Part shown: piece after piece, positions 5,814-13,483 of the stretch
Position numbering within the stretch: the stretch's first letter is position 1
Layout of the letters: every line of letters begins with the position of its first letter
Assembly (NCBI GenBank): GCA_035551935.1
Contig: DASZMJ010000565.1
Location: 1 to 14,613 of the forward strand
Length of the DNA stretch: 14,613 nucleotides
Source of the DNA: DASZMJ01 sp035551935
Lineage (GTDB): Bacteria; Planctomycetota; Planctomycetia; Isosphaerales; Isosphaeraceae
Reading direction: 5' to 3'
Position numbers and translations under genes: made by a program
Notes under the pieces: model-generated
What the model saw: the letters and a program-made list of their open reading frames with translations, nothing else
Told to the model about the DNA's origin: nothing
Database searches by the model: none

Positions 5814-6749
5814 TTAGATGTCCGCGACGGCGAGTGTGCCGTCCCACGAGCCGAAGAACTTCCTCGCCTGATGGAGCAGTGCCTGGTAATGGCGCTTGAC
5901 TTCGGCCTGGCGTAATGTGTGCCCTCCCTCCTTCCAACGCCGGATCTCGGCCAGCACCTTCGACTCGGTCCAGTCGCGGCGCTTCTTGATCCCCGGGTAG
6001 GGGATCCCGAGCGACTCGACGAAGTCGGTCCAGCTCTTCCCGAGCCGATTCCGCGCATATTCCTGGAGGTCGCGGGGCGCGTTGCGGGCCAGGATCGGTC
6101 GCCCTTGCGCGACGCGCCGCCGGACCCAGTCCCCGGCCGCCGTTGCGTCCCACCGCCCCCGGGGCATCTTGTGCGCGGCGGGGTCGAGCCCCGCGGCGCG
6201 GAGGGCCTTCGACCAGCTGTAGGGGAACCGCTTAACCGCGGCCGTGAACAGGCACGGGAACCGCCGCTGGACGTCGGTCGCGGAGAGCGAGACGCCGCGG
6301 TCGGCCAGCTCCCGGATCTCCTCGATGACCTTCTCCCGATTCCAGCGCCGGACCCCCGTCACGTCCTCGTAGTCGAGCCCGGCCCTCTTGACCGCCTCCT
6401 CCCACGTCCCGAAGTGGCGCCGGGCCGCCATGTAGAGTCGGATGGGGACGGACTTGCCCCGGAGGCTCTCGCCCGCCCGGTGCAGGCGACGGATCTCCGC
6501 GATCACCTTGCGGCGGACCCAGTGCCGTCCCTGTCGGGCCCAGAAGACCTCCTTCGCCTCGCCGATCTTCTGGCGCGACTCCGAGCACATGGCGGTCTTG
6601 AGCCGGAAGCGGCGCTTGTAGTCGAGGACCGGATGATCGCCCTCGTAGCCGTGGATCCTCCGGAGATGCAGCACGGTGATCGCCCGGTAATCCTTCCGGC
6701 AGTGCCGACACGTCACATAGTCATGAGGTGGGGGGCCCTGCTTTACCAT
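5814..6749 (-). CDS. Zinc-finger protein with four homing-endonuclease-associated repeats
   Basis: A 311-residue putative DNA-binding protein. The N-terminus has a CRHC...HLRRIH zinc finger (Cys14, Cys17, His28, His33) followed by 'YKRRFRL', recalling the MucR/Ros finger. Four repeats of about 50 residues follow, at roughly 77-126, 136-190, 200-252 and 260-311. Each starts with Trp and a basic/acidic helix (W-x-x-x-K-V-I-x-E-I) and ends in F-x-x-W-x-x-A-x-x-x-A-G, matching the repeat found next to homing-endonuclease domains (HNH_repeat). No HNH or other nuclease motif is present; repeat 3 is the most diverged and repeat 4 ends abruptly. The ATG at 6749 has AAAGGG about 9 bases upstream. It starts 34 bases after the peptidase gene and precedes the lipoprotein gene. 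A regulatory or accessory role is inference. Confidence 0.7.
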   Translation of the reverse strand: MVKQGPPPHDYVTCRHCRKDYRAITVLHLRRIHGYEGDHPVLDYKRRFRLKTAMCSESRQKIGEAKEVFWARQGRHWVRRKVIAEIRRLHRAGESLRGKSVPIRLYMAARRHFGTWEEAVKRAGLDYEDVTGVRRWNREKVIEEIRELADRGVSLSATDVQRRFPCLFTAAVKRFPYSWSKALRAAGLDPAAHKMPRGRWDATAAGDWVRRRVAQGRPILARNAPRDLQEYARNRLGKSWTDFVESLGIPYPGIKKRRDWTESKVLAEIRRWKEGGHTLRQAEVKRHYQALLHQARKFFGSWDGTLAVADI

Positions 6750-6783
6750 GGTCGACCGCCCTTTCCTCGGGCAGGGAGCGTGG

Positions 6784-8715
6784 TCACTTCTGCTTCGCCC
6801 CGTCGGCCCGCGAGCCGAGGGTGACGTTGAGGGTGGTCTCCTTGCCCTCGCGGCGGACGACGACCTCGATGGAGTCGCCGGGCTTGCGCTTGCGGAGGGC
6901 GGCGGCGTAGTCCTCGAGGTCGCCGACGGCGATGCCGCCGAGGCGGACGAGGAGGTCGGTCTTCTTCATGCCGGCCTTGTCGGCGGGGCTGCCGGGGGTG
7001 ATCGCGGAGAGGCGGACGCCCTCGCCGTCGGCGGCGCCGCCGTAGTCGGGCACGGCGCCGAGGTAGGCGGCGCGGCGGGCGGCGGCGGGGTCCTCGTCGC
7101 CGGGGGCCGGGGCGCCGTCGGCGTGGGCGTCGCGGACGGCCTCGGGCTTGACGAACTCGGGCCGCCTGGGGCGGCGGACGATGTCGAGCAAGAGCAGCTC
7201 GCCGAGGTCGGCGATCCGGGCCATGCCGGGGAAGTTGATCCGCTCGACGTCGTCGCTGGGGCGGTGGTAGTCGGGGTGGATGCCGGTGAAGAGGAAGAGG
7301 ACGGGGATGTCCTTGCGATAGAACGAGAAGTGGTCGCTCGCCGCGAAGTACCGCGCGTCGCCGCCGCCGCGGCCGTCGGCGAAGAGGCGGACGTTGAACC
7401 CCTCGTCCTTGGCCAGCGCCGAGACCATCGCGTCGAGCCCGGCGGTCGTGCCGGTGCCGTAGATCATCAGGGATTCCTTGTCGTCGAGCCGGCCCACCAT
7501 GTCGAAGTTGATCATCATCACCGTCTTGTCGAGCGGGATCAGCGGGTGCTCGACGTAGTGCGCCGACCCGAGCAGCCCGCGCTCCTCGCCCGAGAAGGCC
7601 ATGAAGACGACCCGGCGCGGCAAGGGGTCGCGCCGCGCGGCCAGGCGGCGGGCCATCTCGATGACCATCGCCGAGCCCGACGCGTTGTCATCGGCCCCGT
7701 TGTGGATGTCGCGCGAGCCGAACGCCAACGAGCCCATCCCCCCCTTGCCGAGGTGGTCGTAGTGCGCCCCCACCACGACCGTCTCCCCCGACAAGGGGCC
7801 CGACCCTTCGAGGACCCCGACGACGTTCTTCGTCTTGATCGTCTCGACCTCGACCGCCAGGTCCAGCGTCATGCCCTCCAGCGCCCGGCTCGCCGGCCTG
7901 ACCTCCCCGTTGATCTTGTCCTCGAGCTCGTCCAGCTTCGGCGCGCCGGCGGCTTCGAGGAGCTTGCCGACATACGATCGCGTGAGCATAAGGAACGGGA
8001 TCGACGCCTCGCCCTGGCCGGCGGCGCGGAAGGAGAGCAAGACGTCCTTGCCGTCGCCGAGGCCGGCCTTGTCGTTGACCATCAGGATGGCCTTGGCGCC
8101 GTGCTTCGCGGCGTTCGACGCCTTGTGGGCGAAGGTGGCGAAGCCGTTGGGGGTGCTGCCGCCGAAGAGCTTCGGGTCGTCCTTGTACTTCGGCGACCGC
8201 CGGAGCACGAGCACCGCCTTGCCGGCGACGTCGAGCCCCTTGTAGTCGTCGTAGTCGAGCGACTTCGCCTCGTCCTTGGCGGTGATCCCGTAGCCGGCGA
8301 AGACGATGCCCGCGCCGCTCAGGTCGCCGCCGGAGCCGAGGGCCAGGGGGGTGAAGTCCTCGCGGTACGACGCGGAGACCTCCTTGTCGCCGGCCTTGGC
8401 GACGAGCTTCGGCGTGCCGACGACCTTCGGGTCGAGCCCGAACGGCTGGAAGTAGCCGTCGGCCCCGGGCGCCGGCTTGAGCCCGGCCTTCTTGAATTCG
8501 TTGGCGATGTGATCGGCCGCGGCCTCGATCCCCTTCGTCCCCGGCGCCCGCCCTTCCTGGGCGTCGTCGGCCAGGAACGAGACGTCGGCCTTCATCCGCT
8601 CCGCCGCCGGGCTGACCATCTCGTCGGCCCGCGACCAACCCGCCGCCACGATCGCCCCCAGCGCCCCGGCGATGATCCAGGGTCGGGCGGGACTGATGGC
8701 CTTCGCGAACGTCAT
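6784..8715 (-). CDS. Secreted M28-family zinc aminopeptidase with PDZ domain
   Basis: A 643-residue exported peptidase. A signal peptide (hydrophobic WIIAGALGAIVAAG, cleavage near SRA-DE) is followed by a protease-associated-type region (about 110-250). The M28 catalytic core has GAHYDH (metal His near 308), NGADDNASG (bridging Asp near 332), SGEERG (catalytic/metal Glu near 367-368), NFDMVGR (Asp near 395) and HPDYHRPSDD (metal His near 474). A PDZ domain (about 565-640, 'ITPGSPADKAGMKKTD') ends the protein. All five metal ligands are present, so activity is expected, probably on extracytoplasmic peptides. I chose the ATG at 8715 because GGAGG lies about 10 bases before it; the ATG at 8724 is only 1 base from that site. 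It stands downstream of plsC in the same direction, 84 bases away. Confidence 0.93.
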   Translation of the reverse strand: MTFAKAISPARPWIIAGALGAIVAAGWSRADEMVSPAAERMKADVSFLADDAQEGRAPGTKGIEAAADHIANEFKKAGLKPAPGADGYFQPFGLDPKVVGTPKLVAKAGDKEVSASYREDFTPLALGSGGDLSGAGIVFAGYGITAKDEAKSLDYDDYKGLDVAGKAVLVLRRSPKYKDDPKLFGGSTPNGFATFAHKASNAAKHGAKAILMVNDKAGLGDGKDVLLSFRAAGQGEASIPFLMLTRSYVGKLLEAAGAPKLDELEDKINGEVRPASRALEGMTLDLAVEVETIKTKNVVGVLEGSGPLSGETVVVGAHYDHLGKGGMGSLAFGSRDIHNGADDNASGSAMVIEMARRLAARRDPLPRRVVFMAFSGEERGLLGSAHYVEHPLIPLDKTVMMINFDMVGRLDDKESLMIYGTGTTAGLDAMVSALAKDEGFNVRLFADGRGGGDARYFAASDHFSFYRKDIPVLFLFTGIHPDYHRPSDDVERINFPGMARIADLGELLLLDIVRRPRRPEFVKPEAVRDAHADGAPAPGDEDPAAARRAAYLGAVPDYGGAADGEGVRLSAITPGSPADKAGMKKTDLLVRLGGIAVGDLEDYAAALRKRKPGDSIEVVVRREGKETTLNVTLGSRADGAKQK

Positions 8716-8799
8716 GGGGACCATTCCTCCGGGGTCGGGCGTGGGGCGGGCCGTTCGGGCGTCGATTGTTGTGATTCTGAACCCCTTCGGGGTCCGTCG

Positions 8800-9570
8800 T
8801 CAAGCGGCCGGGCCGACCTCGGGGCGGGAATCTCCGGCGTCGCGGTCGCGGCGGAGGCCGTCGCGGGCGATGCGACGGGATTCGAGGAGGCGGTCGCGGA
8901 TCAAGGTCGTGAGGGCGTCGGGGTCGAGGCCGGCGATGGCCTCGGGGAGGATCGGGCGGCCGTAGTGGACCCGGATCGGCGCCGGCCGGGGCCAATTCCT
9001 GGAGCGCGGCCAGGCCTCGAACGTGCCGGCGAGGCCGGTGGGGACGATCGGCACCCGCGCCCGCGCGGCCAGCACGGCGATGCCGGGTTTGAGCTCGCCG
9101 AGCTCGCCGTCGCGGCTGCGGGTGCCTTCGGGGAAGAGGGTCACGATCCCGCCGTTGCGGAGGCGGCGGAGGGTCTCCTTCAGGCCCTGCGCCCCCATCC
9201 CCTCGCGCCGGATGGCGAAGCCGCCGACGGATCGGATCAGGAACGCCAGGCCGGGGACGAACAGCGTCGACCGCGCCACGTAGTTCAGCGGCCGGGGCAG
9301 CAATAGTCCAAGGACGAAAACATCCAAATGACTCAAATGATTCGAGATCAGCAGGACGCCCCCCTCCGCCGGCACGTTCCTCTGCCCGCTGGCGCGGAGG
9401 CCGCCGGTGACGATCCAGAGCAGGCCGACGACGTTCTGCACGAGCCGGTACCAGAGCATCGCCAGCCGGGATCGGTCCCTCGAAGGGGGCCGGGGGTCAG
9501 GGGCCCGGGGACGGGGGGAGGATGTGGGTTCGGCGCGGGTCGAGTCGGTCGCGGCCTCGTCCGTCGGCAT
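8800..9570 (-). CDS. plsC: 1-acyl-sn-glycerol-3-phosphate acyltransferase
   Basis: A 256-residue membrane-associated acyltransferase that makes phosphatidic acid from lysophosphatidic acid. The catalytic NHLSHLD (HX4D, His78 and Asp83) and the substrate motif FPEGTRS (146-152) are intact, and 'VPIVPTGLAGT' fits the conserved fourth block. A hydrophobic helix at about 44-58 (NVVGLLWIVTGGL) should anchor it. The first 37 residues are Pro/Arg-rich and probably disordered; Met38 is an alternative start, but the ATG at 9570 has GGGAGGG 7-8 bases upstream. It follows cmk by 15 bases, a pairing seen in many bacteria, so the two are probably cotranscribed. Confidence 0.92.
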   Translation of the reverse strand: MPTDEAATDSTRAEPTSSPRPRAPDPRPPSRDRSRLAMLWYRLVQNVVGLLWIVTGGLRASGQRNVPAEGGVLLISNHLSHLDVFVLGLLLPRPLNYVARSTLFVPGLAFLIRSVGGFAIRREGMGAQGLKETLRRLRNGGIVTLFPEGTRSRDGELGELKPGIAVLAARARVPIVPTGLAGTFEAWPRSRNWPRPAPIRVHYGRPILPEAIAGLDPDALTTLIRDRLLESRRIARDGLRRDRDAGDSRPEVGPAA

Positions 9571-9585
9571 CGCTCGGCCCTCCCA

Positions 9586-10245
9586 TCAGGCCCCGCCGAG
9601 ACGAGACCGGACGTCGGCCTCGAGCAGCGCGACGACCGAGTCGGGGTCGAGGCCGGTGGTGTCGACGACGCGGGCGTCGGCCGCGGCGACCATCGGGGCG
9701 ATGGACCGCGAGGCGTCGCGGTCGTCGCGCTCGCGGATGTCGCGGAGGACGGCCTCGGGGTCGACCACCTCCCCCTTGGCGAGATACTCGGCGTGGCGGC
9801 GGCGGGCGCGCTCCTCGGCCGAGGCGGTCAGGAAGAACTTGCGGGCGGCGTCGGGGAAGACCACCGTCCCCTGGTCGCGACCCTCGGCCACCACGTCGTA
9901 GTCGTCGGCGAACGCCCGCTGCCAGCGCACCAGTTGGCGGCGGACGCTCGGGCTGTCGGCCAGGTACTTCGTCGCCCGCGTCACCTCGACCGACCGCACG
10001 ATCGCCGTGATGTCCTCGCCGTCGAGCAGCACCCTCCCCGGCGGTAGCTCGACCGACACGCGGCCCGCCAACGCCCCCAACGCCTCGTCGCTCTCCAGGT
10101 CGGCGCCCGACCGAAGCGCCGCCAAGGTCACGGCGCGATACATCGCGCCGGTGTCCAGCAGCCGCCAGCCCAGCCGATCGGCCAGCCGTCGCGCCACCGT
10201 GCTCTTGCCCGCCCCGGCGGGGCCGTCGATCGTCACCACGGGCAT
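9586..10245 (-). CDS. cmk: Cytidylate (CMP/dCMP) kinase
   Basis: A 219-residue cytoplasmic kinase that phosphorylates CMP and dCMP with ATP in pyrimidine nucleotide supply. It has P-loop GPAGAGKST (8-16), 'LLDTGAMYRAVTLAAL', GRDQGTVVFPDA, RARRR and the closing D-A-R-V-V-D-T-T. Full-length for the family. Most homologues have GRDIGT; here Ile is Gln. The frame stays open upstream to 10503 but only through the heptamer repeat and hairpin, so the ATG at 10245, directly before VVTIDGP, is the true start, with GGAAG about 10 bases upstream. plsC follows. Confidence 0.95.
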   Translation of the reverse strand: MPVVTIDGPAGAGKSTVARRLADRLGWRLLDTGAMYRAVTLAALRSGADLESDEALGALAGRVSVELPPGRVLLDGEDITAIVRSVEVTRATKYLADSPSVRRQLVRWQRAFADDYDVVAEGRDQGTVVFPDAARKFFLTASAEERARRRHAEYLAKGEVVDPEAVLRDIRERDDRDASRSIAPMVAAADARVVDTTGLDPDSVVALLEADVRSRLGGA

Positions 10246-10264
10246 CGGGTTCGCTTCCGGGAAA

Positions 10265-10327
10265 AGTGCTGAGTGCTGAGTGCTGAGTGCTGAGTGCTGA
10301 GTGCTGAGTGGCGAGTGCAGAGTGGGG
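10265..10327. repeat. Heptamer tandem repeat AGTGCTG
   Basis: Six perfect AGTGCTG units (10265-10306) are followed by three diverged ones (AGTGGCG, AGTGCAG, AGTGGGG) to 10327. The array begins 20 bases upstream of the cmk ATG. Being a multiple of seven, unit gain or loss would change spacing but not any gene product. It is a simple repeat with no spacers, so not CRISPR. Confidence 0.9.
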
Positions 10328-10438
10328 ACCGCAAGGGGCAGTGTAACGCGGGCGGGGGTCGAGTTCCAACCCGTCCGTGGACAACTCATGGGGTGGTCGT
10401 CGGGTTCCGTCGCACCACGAAAACGTCCCTCGGCCGGC

Positions 10439-10480
10439 CCCGGGTGCCACGGGTTCGAGGCCGAACCCGTGGCACCCGGG
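10439..10480. repeat. Perfect 19-bp-stem hairpin
   Basis: Arms 10439-10457 and 10462-10480 are exact reverse complements (core GGTGCCACGGGTTCG) around the 4-base loop AGGC. It lies 58 bases downstream of the oxidoreductase stop, so it could end that transcript, but no T-run follows on the minus strand. A dispersed palindromic element is as likely. Confidence 0.7.
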
Positions 10481-10537
10481 ACCTTGCGTTTACACTGTTC
10501 CATGCAGATCTGTTTTCGATCGAGATTCCACGGATGA

Positions 10538-11605
10538 TTACAGGCTCGGGTTCGAGAACTCGCGCAAGGGGAGGTCGAAGGGGTGCTGGTGTCGGGAGCT
10601 GCGGGCGACGGCCTCGGTGAACTGCATGGAGCGGGCGGCGGTGGCGAAGTCGTTGCGGGTGACGGGCCCTTCGCCGCGGATGGCGGCGACGAACTCGGCC
10701 TCGACGCGCCAGCCGCCGCGGAGGTCGTCGGGGGTCGGCAGCGGCTTCAGGTCGGGCTCGCCGGCGCGGGCGGCGTGGATCGCGTCGCGGGCCAGGTCGT
10801 AGACGATCGTGCCGGAGCTGCCGTAGAGCGAGACGCTCATGCCCGCGTCGTGCAACGTCACGCCGCTGAGGACATAGACGCCGACCGAGCCGTCCTGCTG
10901 GGTCGTCAGCGCGCGGACGCTGTCGGGCGTGCCGACGCGGACCCTCGAGCCGGTCTCGGGGTCGGTCCGCTCGGGGATCAGCTTCGCGGCGTGCGCCAGC
11001 ACGCGGACGACCGGCGGTGTCCAGCGCGCCGCGGTCTCGTGGAGGATGCCCAGGGCGAGCATGTTGAAGCCCGAGTAGCGCGCCACCTGCCGCCAGCCGA
11101 GCGGCGTGGCCGGGTCGGCCAGCGCGTCGTTGAGGCCGCGGACGTGGACCTCGCGGAGCGTACCGAGGAAGCCGTCGGCGACGAGCCGTTGCAGGAAGGC
11201 GTCGCCGGTCAGGCCGTAGGGGCTGGGCACGACCATCGTGGTCAAGCTCGGGCACTCGCCGGCGCGGGCCAGCATGCGATTCGCCTCGCGGGCGTTCATC
11301 GCCATCCGGGCCTGCGACAGCACGTGCTTGCCGGCGTCGAGCGCGGCCAACGTGATCGGGCAGTGGAGGTACGGCCAGGTGCCGATGACGACGGCATCGA
11401 CCTCCGGGTCGTCGACGAGGTGCTCCCAGCTCTCGTGGACCTTGGGGATGTCGAATTCGTGCGCCACTCGGATCGCCGACTCGCGGCGGAGGTTGCAGAC
11501 GGCGACCACCCGCACGCCCGGGATCGCCCTGAAGCCGGGGAGGTGCCGCTCGCGGGCGATCCGCCCGGCGCCGACGATGCCGATGCGAAGGTCACCGTGC
11601 TCCAT
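10538..11605 (-). CDS. Gfo/Idh/MocA-family oxidoreductase
   Basis: A 355-residue NAD(P)-dependent dehydrogenase of the sugar/inositol type, cytoplasmic since no signal is present. The Rossmann motif is GIVGAGRIA (9-17), followed by 'VRVVAVCNLRRESA' and 'VDAVVIGTWPYLHCPITLAALDAGKHVL'. The usual E-K-P after GKHVL, whose Lys is a catalytic residue in many members, reads S-Q-A-R (97-100) here, so the chemistry may differ or be lost. The C-terminal half has the family's substrate-binding sheet region ('VSLYGSSGTIVYDL') and a late 'AAARSMQFTEAVARSS' helix. The ATG at 11605 is preceded by GGAGGA about 14 bases upstream and a nearer G-rich stretch. The substrate cannot be told from sequence. Confidence 0.9.
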   Translation of the reverse strand: MEHGDLRIGIVGAGRIARERHLPGFRAIPGVRVVAVCNLRRESAIRVAHEFDIPKVHESWEHLVDDPEVDAVVIGTWPYLHCPITLAALDAGKHVLSQARMAMNAREANRMLARAGECPSLTTMVVPSPYGLTGDAFLQRLVADGFLGTLREVHVRGLNDALADPATPLGWRQVARYSGFNMLALGILHETAARWTPPVVRVLAHAAKLIPERTDPETGSRVRVGTPDSVRALTTQQDGSVGVYVLSGVTLHDAGMSVSLYGSSGTIVYDLARDAIHAARAGEPDLKPLPTPDDLRGGWRVEAEFVAAIRGEGPVTRNDFATAARSMQFTEAVARSSRHQHPFDLPLREFSNPSL

Positions 11606-11647
11606 GGCCGCCCGCCCGTCCTCCGTCGCCGCCCAGGCCGTCGAGTC

Positions 11648-11680
11648 CCCTCCGGCGGCGGCAACTGCGGGGCCGGAGGG
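11648..11680 (-). terminator. Possible terminator hairpin after small secreted gene
   Basis: Arms 11648-11656 (CCCTCCGGC) and 11672-11680 (GCCGGAGGG) pair perfectly over 9 bases with a 15-base loop, directly abutting the stop of the 97-residue gene. No T-run follows on the minus strand, so an intrinsic terminator is only tentative. Confidence 0.35.
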
Positions 11681-11974
11681 TCACGGATGAGGGAAGAGTC
11701 GCCCCAGCCGCGCGCCGAGCGGGGCCGGCTGCCGGACCGCGGCCATCGGCGCGATCCGGCGGTGCGGGGCCTGGGCGTAGTTATAACCGGCATAGCCGGT
11801 GAGGGGGAGGGGGCGGGCCGCCTCGCGATGCAGGACCTGGCGGAAGACCGCCTGCACCGGGTTGTGCCGGTACGGCCGCGGGTCGTCCGCGACCGCCGGC
11901 CGGGCCGTCGACGCCAGGGCGAGCAGGGCCAGGGCCGGCGCGACCGGCCGGCGAGGTCGTAGGTTCGGCGACAT
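11681..11974 (-). CDS. Small secreted protein, unknown function
   Basis: A 97-residue protein with a clear signal peptide: basic start (SPNLRPRR), hydrophobic VAPALALLALAS and a likely cleavage near AVA-DD. The mature part of about 65 residues is basic, contains 'YRHNPVQAVFRQVLHRE' and 'LTGYAGYNYAQ', and has no cysteines. I recognise no family. A GGAG lies about 13 bases before the ATG at 11974. It lies between a Gly/Tyr-rich secreted protein gene upstream and the oxidoreductase downstream, 75 bases apart, all on the same strand. Confidence 0.6.
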   Translation of the reverse strand: MSPNLRPRRPVAPALALLALASTARPAVADDPRPYRHNPVQAVFRQVLHREAARPLPLTGYAGYNYAQAPHRRIAPMAAVRQPAPLGARLGRLFPHP

Positions 11975-12098
11975 GGGGGTCTCGCTCCATCGAGGACCGT
12001 CGCGCGCCCCGGACGCCCGACGGGGCGTCTCCCGGGCGCGCCACCCCGAACCTTAACACGCGATCGACCCCCGCGACGGCCGGACCCGGTCCCTCGGC

Positions 12099-12689
12099 TC
12101 AATAGAAGCCCGGATAACCGAACCCGTAGCCATAACCGCCCAGGCCGTACCCGCCGAAACCGCCCATGTACGGGTTGACCCAGCCCGCATCGAGGCTCGC
12201 CGCCGTGCCCGGCACCAGGATCGCCGGGTTGAAGGCATAGGGGTTGCCGAAGCCGTAGCCATACCCGTAGGGGTTGCCGAAGCCGTACGACCCGAGGCCG
12301 TAGCCGAGCCCGTTGCCGTAGCCATACCCCAGCCCGAGGCCATAGCCGCCGTAGCCATAGCCGCCGTAGCCATAGCCGCCATAGCCGCCGTAGCCGAGGC
12401 CACTGTAGCCGCCGTAGCCGTAACTGCCGACGCCCCCGAGGCCGAAGCCGCTGCCGCTCCGGATGTTGTAGAACGAGCCGCCGCCGAGGCCGGAGCGGAA
12501 GCCCGGATTGGCCCCGAAGCTCGCGCCTGAGGGGTTGGCGCCGAAGCTCGCGCCCGACGGATTGGCGCCGAAGCTCGCGCCGCCGACGCCGATGGTGTGC
12601 TGGGCCTCGGCCCGGCCGCCCACGAGGGCCAGGGCCATCGCCAGCAGGCCCGCCCCCGCCGATTGCCCGATCGTTGCGGTTCGTCGCAT
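12099..12689 (-). CDS. Gly/Tyr-rich secreted protein
   Basis: A 196-residue exported low-complexity protein. The signal peptide (about 1-29, LLAMALALVGG, cleavage near AEA-QH) is followed by three near-identical nine-residue repeats GASFGANPS/G (37-63). Then comes a long run of GYGGYGYG-type repeats (about 85-160) and a further Gly/Tyr/Phe-rich tail ending YPGFY. There is no enzyme motif; the composition suggests a structural, surface or aggregating protein. GGGGAG lies about 8 bases upstream of the ATG and is part of the palindrome CCCCGATCGGGG (12700-12711), which could affect access to the start. Function is unknown. Confidence 0.75.
   Translation of the reverse strand: MRRTATIGQSAGAGLLAMALALVGGRAEAQHTIGVGGASFGANPSGASFGANPSGASFGANPGFRSGLGGGSFYNIRSGSGFGLGGVGSYGYGGYSGLGYGGYGGYGYGGYGYGGYGLGLGYGYGNGLGYGLGSYGFGNPYGYGYGFGNPYAFNPAILVPGTAASLDAGWVNPYMGGFGGYGLGGYGYGFGYPGFY
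12501..12581 (-). repeat. 27-bp in-frame tandem repeat
   Basis: Three 27-bp units encode residues 37-63 of the Gly/Tyr-rich protein (GASFGANPS, GASFGANPS, GASFGANPG). The units differ at a few bases, so the duplication is recent but not brand new. Confidence 0.8.
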
Positions 12690-12815
12690 CGCCGTGGCTC
12701 CCCGATCGGGGGTCGCCCGCGGCCCCGGCCGTTTGCGAGGGCCCGTCGAGGCCAGGGCGAATCTCCCCCCTCATGCATTCTACGACCGGCCCGGGGGGTT
12801 GGATACGACCCGCCC

Positions 12816-12838
12816 GGCCGATTTTCCCGGAATCGGCC
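12816..12838 (-). terminator. Hairpin directly after the ferritin-like gene
   Basis: GGCCGATT (12816-12823) and AATCGGCC (12831-12838) form a perfect 8-bp stem with a 7-base loop, directly next to the stop codon at 12839-12841. The sequence beyond it on the minus strand is GC-rich with no T-run, so it may slow or protect the transcript end rather than act as a classic terminator. Confidence 0.4.
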
Positions 12839-13270
12839 TCACTCGGGCCAGCCGGCGAGCATGCGGGCGACCTGCTGGCGGTGGGTCTCCTCGTCGGCGA
12901 TCTGGTTCTCCAGCGCGACCTTCAGGGCGATCTCGCCGCAGGCCTCGGCCTGTTTGGCGCGCTCGGTGTAGTCACGGACGGCGCGCTCCTCGGCCTCGAG
13001 GATGCGCTGGAGCATCTGCTTGGGGGTGGTCGCCGAGGCGACCGGCCGCGGGGTGGTCGTCGGCGTGCCGCCGAAGTAGGCGATCTGGTCGGCGAGGTAC
13101 TGCGCATGCCCCTGCTCGTCGGGGACCTCGGCCAGGAACATCGCCCGCAACTCCTGGCGGAACGGCCCCGTGACCCGGGCGGCGTAGTCGGTGTACTGGA
13201 TGATCGCCTGGAACTCGCCGGCCAGGTCGCTGTTGAGGCCGTCGATCAGGGCCTTCTTGTCGGCGTCCAT
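12839..13270 (-). CDS. Ferritin-like diiron protein
   Basis: A 143-residue four-helix protein of the bacterioferritin/rubrerythrin-like superfamily. Likely diiron ligands are Glu19 (LAGEFQAI), Glu52 and His55 (E-Q-G-H), Glu94 or Glu95 (EAEERAV), and Glu127 with His130 (E-E-T-H). The paired E-x-x-H motifs on helices 2 and 4 are intact. A Pro/Thr-rich loop (about 68-84) links helices 2 and 3. Iron handling or oxidant detoxification in the cytoplasm is the expected role; no rubredoxin domain is present and I see no basis to call it bacterioferritin proper. The ATG at 13270 has AAGGAG 8 bases upstream. Confidence 0.85.
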   Translation of the reverse strand: MDADKKALIDGLNSDLAGEFQAIIQYTDYAARVTGPFRQELRAMFLAEVPDEQGHAQYLADQIAYFGGTPTTTPRPVASATTPKQMLQRILEAEERAVRDYTERAKQAEACGEIALKVALENQIADEETHRQQVARMLAGWPE

Positions 13271-13483
13271 CGGTCGTCTCCTTGAGGGGGCGGGATCGGC
13301 GCGTCGGGTCGATGCATGCGAATCTCGCGCCCGATCCTAGCCTCCGCGGCCCCGCCCCACAAGCGGCCGTCCGTCCTCCTGTTCCAATCGGGTCCGACGA
13401 CGGTATCCTGGGGGTGGGGCCCGGTGTCCTGATCCTGGAACGAGCGATCGATTCCCGTCGGATTCACGAGCGGAGGCGGACGG

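Larger units (their letters stand above)
10246..10537. other. Non-coding gap with tandem repeat and hairpin
   Basis: This 292-base stretch between cmk and the oxidoreductase gene carries the heptamer array (10265-10327) just upstream of cmk and the strong hairpin at 10439-10480. No protein-like frame is present: the open frame upstream of cmk translates as repeats of STQHSAL. The cmk promoter should be here but I cannot point to it. Confidence 0.6.

Noticed and set aside
6748..9306. 852-codon open frame on the plus strand
   Set aside because: It is antisense to the M28 peptidase and plsC genes, both of which have intact catalytic motifs. Its translation is Gly/Ala/Val/Asp-rich with no domain, a usual by-product of GC-rich DNA.
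10265..10327. Possible CRISPR array
   Set aside because: The units are 7 bp and directly adjoining, with no spacers and no cas genes.
10246..10503. 86-codon N-terminal extension of cmk
   Set aside because: The extension is translated heptamer repeat and hairpin. CMP kinases begin directly before the P-loop, as at 10245.
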